5,676 nt of DNA. It comes from an uncultured Pseudomonadota bacterium. Lineage in GTDB: Bacteria; SAR324; NAC60-12. Every line of letters starts with the position of its first letter. Position 1 is the stretch's first letter. The position numbers and the translations under genes were made by a program. The stretch is from contig CAJXNF010000210.1 in NCBI GenBank assembly GCA_913056375.1, forward strand, positions 1 to 5,676, given 5' to 3'. Below the pieces are notes generated by a model that was not told where the DNA came from, searched no databases, and was given only the letters and a program-made list of their open reading frames with translations. Positions 1 through 3,762 of the stretch are shown here, in pieces.

Positions 1-306
1 ATTATTGATTTTTCAGTAGAAATTCTCCCTACCGAAGATCCAATCACAGAAGGCATTCAAGATTTCCCTTACAAATCTGAGCAGTACTTCATGCATGTGG
101 ACCCATCGAATGAGGTACTGGCGACAACCACCTTCACGGGTGAGCATTGTTCCTGGGTCAAAGGGGTAAAAATGCCCGTGGTATGGAAAAGAGTGCATGG
201 AGTAGGACGAGTCTTCTACAGTGCCCTGGGCCATGTTGCAGAGGAATTTAAAGTCCAGGAGATGGCAACCATCTTTGAGCGAGGAATGCTGTGGGCCGCA
301 CGCTAG
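1..306 (+). CDS. ThuA-domain protein, C-terminal part (5' end outside window)
   Basis: The frame is open from the first base to a TAG at 304-306, giving the last 101 residues; the start lies upstream of the window. The fragment carries the typical end of ThuA-like proteins: DFPYKSEQYFMHVDP near residues 21-35, PVVWKR from residue 59, GRVFYSALGH at residues 69-78, and a final helix ending RGMLWAAR. ThuA domains have a class-I glutamine-amidotransferase-like fold and are recurrently linked to sugar (originally trehalose) metabolism, but the biochemical activity of most members is unknown. The protein is probably cytoplasmic, though the N-terminus is not visible, so a signal peptide or extra domain cannot be excluded. 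The gene converges on the isomerase gene with 21 bp between stop codons and no recognisable terminator hairpin. An ATG at 91 lies inside the conserved domain and is not the start. Family assignment is by recognition of the motifs only. Confidence 0.85.
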   Translation: MIDFSVEILPTEDPITEGIQDFPYKSEQYFMHVDPSNEVLATTTFTGEHCSWVKGVKMPVVWKRVHGVGRVFYSALGHVAEEFKVQEMATIFERGMLWAAR

Positions 307-327
307 TTGTTCACTGACTGAGGATCA

Positions 328-1107
328 CTATTGATTCAGAGCTTCTGTTTTCTGCATCAGGAAATCGAAGCTCATCTTGATTGATTCAAAAGAGTCCCTG
401 GTGCTCGTGTCCTGCTCCACAATGAACCACTCACAGCCAGCCTCATCTGCTTCTCGAATGATGGCATCCCAGTTCAAACTCCCTGTACCTACTTCGCCAA
501 AGAGAATCTCTCTCTCAAGAGTGACTACATAATCTTTGAGATGAAGTAAGGGCAGGCGGCCCTTCATTTTGCTGCACCATTCGACCGGATCTTCTCCACC
601 TTTCTGAACCCAGAAAGTATCCAGCTCGGCTTGGAGAAACTTCGAGTCGGTGTTTGTTAAAATCAATTCCAGAATGGACTGGTCCGCATAGCGAACAAAC
701 TCCAACTCGTGGTTGTGGTAGGACAACTGCTTCCCCCCATCACACAGGATTTTCCCTGCACTCTCCAACTTATTGGCCAACACCAAACAAGCTTCCCTTG
801 AATCAATGGCATAGGAACCCGGATGAGGAAAGGCTGTGTGTTTACAACCCAGAATATTCAATCTCTCGACAACCTCCGCTGGTGCTTCCAAAATTTTATG
901 CGAGGGTTCGTGGGTAGCACAAATGATCAACCCGACTTCATCAGCTAGTTCCCTTATCACCTGTGGATCTTGAACACCAACACCAGAAACCTGAATCGCT
1001 GGATACCCAATTTCTTTTACTTTTTTTAGCGTGGTTCTGAGAGAGGTTACATCCTGACAATGATCTCGCAGAGTATACAGGGTCAGAGCAATTTGTTCTG
1101 GACGCAT
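328..1107 (-). CDS. Sugar phosphate isomerase/epimerase-like TIM-barrel protein
   Basis: This 259-residue protein has the normal length for the AP-endonuclease-2-like (xylose isomerase-type) TIM-barrel family, which includes IolE-like and ketose 3-epimerase-like enzymes. Members use a divalent metal to isomerise, epimerise or dehydrate sugars and cyclitols in the cytoplasm. Visible marks are ALTLYTLRD at residues 7-15, THEP at 65-68, YHNHELEF at 130-137, AELDTFW at 160-166, LLHLKDY at 187-193, FGEVGTGSLNW at 203-213 and VEQD at 230-233. By family analogy the metal ligands are likely E134, D163, H189 and E231, all present, so the site looks intact. The ATG is supported by a GAGG about 9-11 bases upstream. 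It is transcribed in the same direction as the VOC and PhyH genes but sits 163 bp behind them, so it may have its own promoter. The exact substrate cannot be deduced; a role in sugar catabolism is inferred from family and neighbourhood. Confidence 0.92.
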   Translation of the reverse strand: MRPEQIALTLYTLRDHCQDVTSLRTTLKKVKEIGYPAIQVSGVGVQDPQVIRELADEVGLIICATHEPSHKILEAPAEVVERLNILGCKHTAFPHPGSYAIDSREACLVLANKLESAGKILCDGGKQLSYHNHELEFVRYADQSILELILTNTDSKFLQAELDTFWVQKGGEDPVEWCSKMKGRLPLLHLKDYVVTLEREILFGEVGTGSLNWDAIIREADEAGCEWFIVEQDTSTRDSFESIKMSFDFLMQKTEALNQ

Positions 1108-1171
1108 GGCTTTGGGACCTCAAGGGGTTGATTGAATTTTGGGGAAACCGACCTCTGGCTGTCTAAAATTT

Positions 1172-1255
1172 ATCAGTATGATCGTGTTTCACAGAGTATG
1201 ATTAAGGTATCTGTGAACTGAGAAAATTTTCCAAGAGTCAATCGGTACTGATCGA
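1172..1255. repeat. Nested inverted repeats in the 163 bp gap upstream of the isomerase gene
   Basis: The gap 1108-1270 between the VOC stop and the isomerase start contains several symmetric elements. TTCACAGA at 1188-1195 is perfectly inverted as TCTGTGAA at 1210-1217. ATCAGTA at 1172-1178 is inverted as TACTGAT at 1246-1252 and flanks the first pair. An imperfect 18 bp palindrome centred on GTAC occupies 1238-1255, with two mismatched pairs. AGTATGAT is repeated directly at 1175-1182 and 1195-1202, a 20 bp spacing. No T-run follows the hairpin on the minus strand, so it does not look like an intrinsic terminator. Operator sites or a leader structure for the isomerase gene are possible. No convincing promoter boxes were found; the function is inference. 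Confidence 0.35.
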
Positions 1256-1270
1256 ACTTTCATGAAGCAA

Positions 1271-1705
1271 CTACGTGGGTTCAGCAAGTAGTGCTTTTTC
1301 ATCCTCAGGTCCGATCCAAGTGAAGGGATTGAACGCAACTTCCCACAGATATCCATCCAAATCCCTAAAGTAACCGCTATAGCCTCCCCAAGATGCTGGT
1401 TGCGGCTTCTTCACAGGGAAAGCGCCTGCAGCCACAGCATCAGAAAAGATCTGATCTACCTCTTTCTCAGTCGAAACATTATGGGATAAGGTAAATCCTC
1501 CAAAACCAGTTCCGGATGAATCAACTCCAGCATCTCTTGCGAGAGCATCCCTGTTGTAGAGAGCTAACCAAGTTCCATTCAAAGTGAAAAAGGCGATATC
1601 TGGAGAGGACTTTTTTCTGGGAAATCCCAAGCCTTGCTCGTAAAAGTTGGTTGCCACTTCAAGGTTTTGGACTCCTAGAGTGATCATACTGATACGAGGA
1701 GACAT
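1271..1705 (-). CDS. VOC (glyoxalase/bleomycin-resistance fold) family protein
   Basis: The 144-residue product has the size and layout of a single-chain VOC protein with two beta-alpha-beta-beta-beta modules. Module one shows RISMITLGVQNLEVATNFYE near residues 4-23, followed by GLGFP. Module two shows GFGGFTLSHNV at 67-77, then SWGGYSGYFRDLDGYLWEV at 105-123 and NPF. VOC proteins include glyoxalases, extradiol dioxygenases, epimerases and drug-binding proteins; this subgroup is widespread and mostly uncharacterised. E122 in LWEV fits the usual C-terminal metal-ligand position, but the usual first ligand (H or Q in the first strand) is not evident, so metal catalysis is uncertain. The common DPDG turn is DLDG here. 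The start is the ATG at 1705; a weak GGA lies about 8 bases upstream. It follows the PhyH gene by 31 bp on the same strand, which suggests co-transcription. A specific substrate cannot be named. Confidence 0.88.
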   Translation of the reverse strand: MSPRISMITLGVQNLEVATNFYEQGLGFPRKKSSPDIAFFTLNGTWLALYNRDALARDAGVDSSGTGFGGFTLSHNVSTEKEVDQIFSDAVAAGAFPVKKPQPASWGGYSGYFRDLDGYLWEVAFNPFTWIGPEDEKALLAEPT

Positions 1706-1736
1706 CAGATTTCCGTCATGCGTTTAAAAGATAATT

Positions 1737-2564
1737 TCATAAGAAATATTCTGTAGGTGGTGAATTGTCCTGCCAGTGTGGGGCAGTGATGTTGCCGGAA
1801 ACAAAATAAGACATTTTGGAGTAGTTGGGACTCAAGGGGACAACGTCTTGTGGCGCATAGCGAATCGTCAGTCCACACCTGCGACGTGATGACTGGTTTT
1901 TGGGCGAGCCATGCACCAGCAGTGAGGAGTGAAGCGAGAACTCCCCAGCTTTGAGGTTGTTTGAAAATGGTTTTTCAAACACCGAAATATCTTCAATTTG
2001 CTGATTTAGCACAGATTCTTCTGAACTTTCTTTCCAAGGAATATGCCCCACTTTGTGACTTCCTGGAAGGAACTGCATTGCTCCGTTTTCTTCATCCGTG
2101 TCATCCAAAGCTAGCCATACGGTCACAGTCTTCGCAGGAGTGAGGCCCCAGTAAGAGGCATCTTGATGAAAAGAAACTGCTTTCCCATCACCGGGCAGTT
2201 TACAGAAATAGTGCGTAGCCCAAGCCACCACGTCATCTCCAAGCAAATCGCGAACACCCCGCAGCAGAGGTTCAGCATACATCGTCTCCCAAATTCCCCG
2301 GAGCTTTGTGTGGTAGCAATTCAAAGAGTATTGGAATGAAGGTTTTTTGTCCTCTCCTAGAAATTCTGCATCTCCTTTATGGGGTGCCTCAGAAAGCTGC
2401 GAAAGGAGCTTGTCAAAATACCTACGTTGTGAGCTGATTTCGTCTTTACTGAACCCTTGAAGAGGGCTTATAAAACCATTTTTATTAAATTCATTGATTT
2501 GCTCTTGTGAAAGAAATTTCGGTGACTTTAATTCGCAAGGATAAAATTTATAATCTTTTTCCAT
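1737..2564 (-). CDS. Phytanoyl-CoA dioxygenase (PhyH) family Fe(II)/2-oxoglutarate oxygenase
   Basis: The 275-residue protein fits the PhyH family in length. These cytoplasmic non-haem iron enzymes couple 2-oxoglutarate decarboxylation to hydroxylation of substrates as varied as lipids, ectoine, phosphonates and small amines. The N-terminus has the usual QEQINEFNKNGFI at about residues 20-32. The iron triad is visible as H133 and D135 in SFHQDASYWGL and H218 in LVHGSPKN. R229, eleven residues after H218, matches the 2-oxoglutarate-binding arginine by spacing. WLALDDTDEENGAMQFLPGS at 150-169 is the conserved core of the double-stranded beta-helix. All key residues are present, so the enzyme looks active. 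The ATG at 2564 has a strong AGAGGAAG ribosome binding site about six bases away. It is the first gene of a leftward unit with the VOC gene (31 bp gap) and is divergent from the LacI regulator. Its substrate is unknown; the family name does not imply phytanoyl-CoA. Confidence 0.93.
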   Translation of the reverse strand: MEKDYKFYPCELKSPKFLSQEQINEFNKNGFISPLQGFSKDEISSQRRYFDKLLSQLSEAPHKGDAEFLGEDKKPSFQYSLNCYHTKLRGIWETMYAEPLLRGVRDLLGDDVVAWATHYFCKLPGDGKAVSFHQDASYWGLTPAKTVTVWLALDDTDEENGAMQFLPGSHKVGHIPWKESSEESVLNQQIEDISVFEKPFSNNLKAGEFSLHSSLLVHGSPKNQSSRRRCGLTIRYAPQDVVPLSPNYSKMSYFVSGNITAPHWQDNSPPTEYFL

Positions 2565-2707
2565 AATCTTCCTCTTCTATTAGTGTTGCGATGATAATTA
2601 CCAGATACACATAATATTTTTTGATTCAACTTCATAATTCTTATGAATTAAAAGCCATCGAGAAATTTTTCTTCATAAATCCAAAAAGTTAAATCTAATT
2701 CTCAAAA
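2565..2707. promoter_or_regulatory. AT-rich divergent intergenic region holding the PhyH and LacI-regulator promoters
   Basis: These 143 bp separate the start codons of the leftward PhyH gene and the rightward regulator gene, so both promoters should lie here. The stretch is strongly AT-rich. The PhyH side ends in a clear AGAGGAAG ribosome binding site (minus strand), whereas the regulator side has no Shine-Dalgarno match before its ATG. TATTAT on the minus strand near 2613-2618 is a possible -10 for PhyH, but no good -35 is correctly spaced, so no exact promoter is claimed. The main structured element is the 17 bp palindrome described separately. Confidence 0.6.
2631..2647. promoter_or_regulatory. 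17 bp palindrome in the PhyH/LacI divergent promoter region
   Basis: TTCATAA (2631-2637) and TTATGAA (2641-2647) form a perfect inverted repeat around a 3 bp centre. It is nested in a looser one, TTGATTCA at 2621-2628 against TGAATTAA at 2644-2651 with one mismatch, and overlaps AATTC/GAATT at 2636-2649. A further TTCATAA half-site is at 2672-2678. The position, within the 143 bp between two divergent genes, is what an operator or promoter core would occupy. It lacks the central CpG typical of LacI-family sites. Chance symmetry in AT-rich DNA is a real alternative, and CATAAT inside it could simply be a -10 box. Confidence 0.45.
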
Positions 2708-3670
2708 ATGATTCGACTCAAAGAAATCGCTGAAGTTTGTGGTGTAAATGTCTCAACCGTGTCTCGGGCTCTTAAAGACGATCCCAGAGTTAAAGCCGAC
2801 ACCCGGAAGAAAATTCATGCCACGGCAAGTCGCATGGGCTACACCCCCAATTGGGCTGCACAATCGCTCAAAGGAGGTAAGACCAATACCATTTGGTTTT
2901 TGATTGCCGATCTCTTCAACCCCTTAACTGCCCAACTGGCCACCCATTGCAGTCATGAACTAGCACAAGCTGGATTTGATTTATCCGTCATCCTCTATCA
3001 CAACGACCAGGATCGCTATGAGCACCTCCTCCGCAGACTACATTTTGGAATTACAGATGGAGCTTTGGTGGTTGGTTCGCACAACTTCAACTCTTTCAAA
3101 AAACGTGGCGAATTGATCGATGATCTCCAACGAAGATCCTTCCCAGCAATTTTCCTCGATCGATTTGAACGAGAGACTAAGTTGCCAATCGTGACCACAA
3201 ATCACTTTGCAGCGATCTCAGCACTTCTTGAAAATCTTCTCCTCCAATCTCCTGATCTTGTTGTGGATTTATTTTCACCAACTCAAAACATGGTAGAATA
3301 TTCTCGCCATCAAGCTCTTTTGAACTTATTGAAAGTTAAACATCCATCTCATCAATCGTTGTTTGGCAATACCAACAACCAAATTTTGCCTGGGAAAAAG
3401 GTCGCGATCTTAGCAAGTAGTGAAGTTCGTGTTAAGAAATTCCTCGAGAAAAGGTCTCAAGAACTGGAAAATCGGGAACTGCTTGTCGGCGTCTTTGATC
3501 AGTGGTTGGGAACCACAATGCCATTTATAGAGGTTTTTGTTTGCCAACAAGATTTCAAAAAAATGGCACATGAGGCTTGCTCCCTGTTAATTTCCAAAAT
3601 AGAAAATCCTAGTTTCGAGATCCCAACCAATACTCGAATACAACATAAATCTCTACTTAAGCTTTTCTGA
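2708..3670 (+). CDS. LacI-family transcriptional regulator
   Basis: The 320-residue protein is slightly shorter than typical LacI/GalR regulators (about 330-345). Residues 1-22 are the helix-turn-helix, with RLKEIAEVCGVNVSTVSRAL matching the family closely. The hinge has NWAAQSLKGGKTNTI at about 48-62, and L54 is the residue that in PurR-like proteins intercalates into the central CpG of the operator. The rest is the periplasmic-binding-protein-like effector domain: IADLFNP at 66-72, FLDRFE at 149-154, a YSRHQALLNLL helix near 198-208 and VGVFDQW at 260-266. The usual V..DN..G motif is replaced by VTTNHFAA (162-169), so the sugar-binding half is divergent. The start is fixed by an in-frame TAA at 2696 and by the HTH beginning at once; no Shine-Dalgarno sequence is visible. 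It probably controls the following mannosidase through the operator at 3733-3746, and possibly the divergent PhyH unit. Repressor function is inferred. Confidence 0.95.
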   Translation: MIRLKEIAEVCGVNVSTVSRALKDDPRVKADTRKKIHATASRMGYTPNWAAQSLKGGKTNTIWFLIADLFNPLTAQLATHCSHELAQAGFDLSVILYHNDQDRYEHLLRRLHFGITDGALVVGSHNFNSFKKRGELIDDLQRRSFPAIFLDRFERETKLPIVTTNHFAAISALLENLLLQSPDLVVDLFSPTQNMVEYSRHQALLNLLKVKHPSHQSLFGNTNNQILPGKKVAILASSEVRVKKFLEKRSQELENRELLVGVFDQWLGTTMPFIEVFVCQQDFKKMAHEACSLLISKIENPSFEIPTNTRIQHKSLLKLF

Positions 3671-3688
3671 TAAACTGATAATTTTTTC

Positions 3689-3717
3689 TTGACAAATTTC
3701 TTACGAGTTCATAATGT
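3689..3717 (+). promoter_or_regulatory. Putative promoter of the alpha-mannosidase gene
   Basis: A perfect -35 hexamer, TTGACA, lies at 3689-3694. Two -10 choices follow: CATAAT at 3710-3715 (five of six matches, but only 15 bp spacing) or TAATGT at 3712-3717 (17 bp spacing, three of six matches). The small inverted repeat ATAATG/CATTAT at 3711-3727 overlaps the -10 area. The LacI-type operator begins about 16 bp downstream, a position where a bound repressor would block initiation or early elongation. No intrinsic terminator was found between the regulator stop and this promoter, so read-through from the regulator gene is also possible. Confidence 0.5.
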
Positions 3718-3732
3718 TCGTCATTATTTTAA

Positions 3733-3746
3733 TGCAAACGTTTGCA
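3733..3746. promoter_or_regulatory. LacI-family operator, perfect 14 bp palindrome
   Basis: TGCAAACGTTTGCA is fully self-complementary with a central CpG, the standard architecture of LacI/GalR/CcpA-type operators. It sits between the putative promoter and the ribosome binding site of the mannosidase, six bases before the AAAGGGG. The adjacent regulator has an intact HTH and hinge leucine suited to such a site. That this particular regulator binds it is inference; a global LacI-family protein elsewhere in the genome could also use it. Confidence 0.82.
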
Positions 3747-3751
3747 AAATG

Positions 3752-3758
3752 AAAGGGG
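3752..3758 (+). promoter_or_regulatory. Ribosome binding site that supports a TTG start for the mannosidase
   Basis: AAAGGGG at 3752-3758 is a good Shine-Dalgarno match. Its AGG ends six bases before the in-frame TTG at 3763. The next in-frame ATG, at 3814, has only CAGCAG upstream and would discard conserved-looking N-terminal residues. An in-frame TAA at 3730-3732 limits any longer start. This makes TTG 3763 the preferred initiation codon. Confidence 0.7.
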
Positions 3759-3762
3759 CAAT

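Noticed and set aside
13..234. Minus-strand open frame opposite the ThuA fragment
   Set aside because: The plus-strand frame matches the conserved ThuA C-terminus; the reverse frame has no recognisable content.
307..327. Bidirectional terminator between the convergent ThuA and isomerase genes
   Set aside because: The 21 bp contain no inverted repeat of useful length and no T-runs; only a TCACT direct repetition is present.
654..917. Plus-strand open frame of 87 codons opposite the isomerase gene
   Set aside because: It lies wholly antisense to a well-supported TIM-barrel gene, has low-complexity, unrelated residues and no recognisable domain; it is a shadow of the real gene.
941..1123. Minus-strand open frame overlapping the start of the isomerase gene in another frame
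   Set aside because: It is serine- and cysteine-rich out-of-frame translation of the isomerase N-terminus with no family match.
2585..2594. Second CpG-centred LacI operator near the PhyH start
   Set aside because: The bases on either side of the CpG at 2589-2590 are not symmetric, so it does not resemble the palindrome at 3733-3746.
3667..3690. Intrinsic terminator after the regulator gene
   Set aside because: The T-rich stretch is preceded by a direct repeat of CTGATAA (3667-3673 and 3676-3682), not an inverted repeat, so no hairpin can form.
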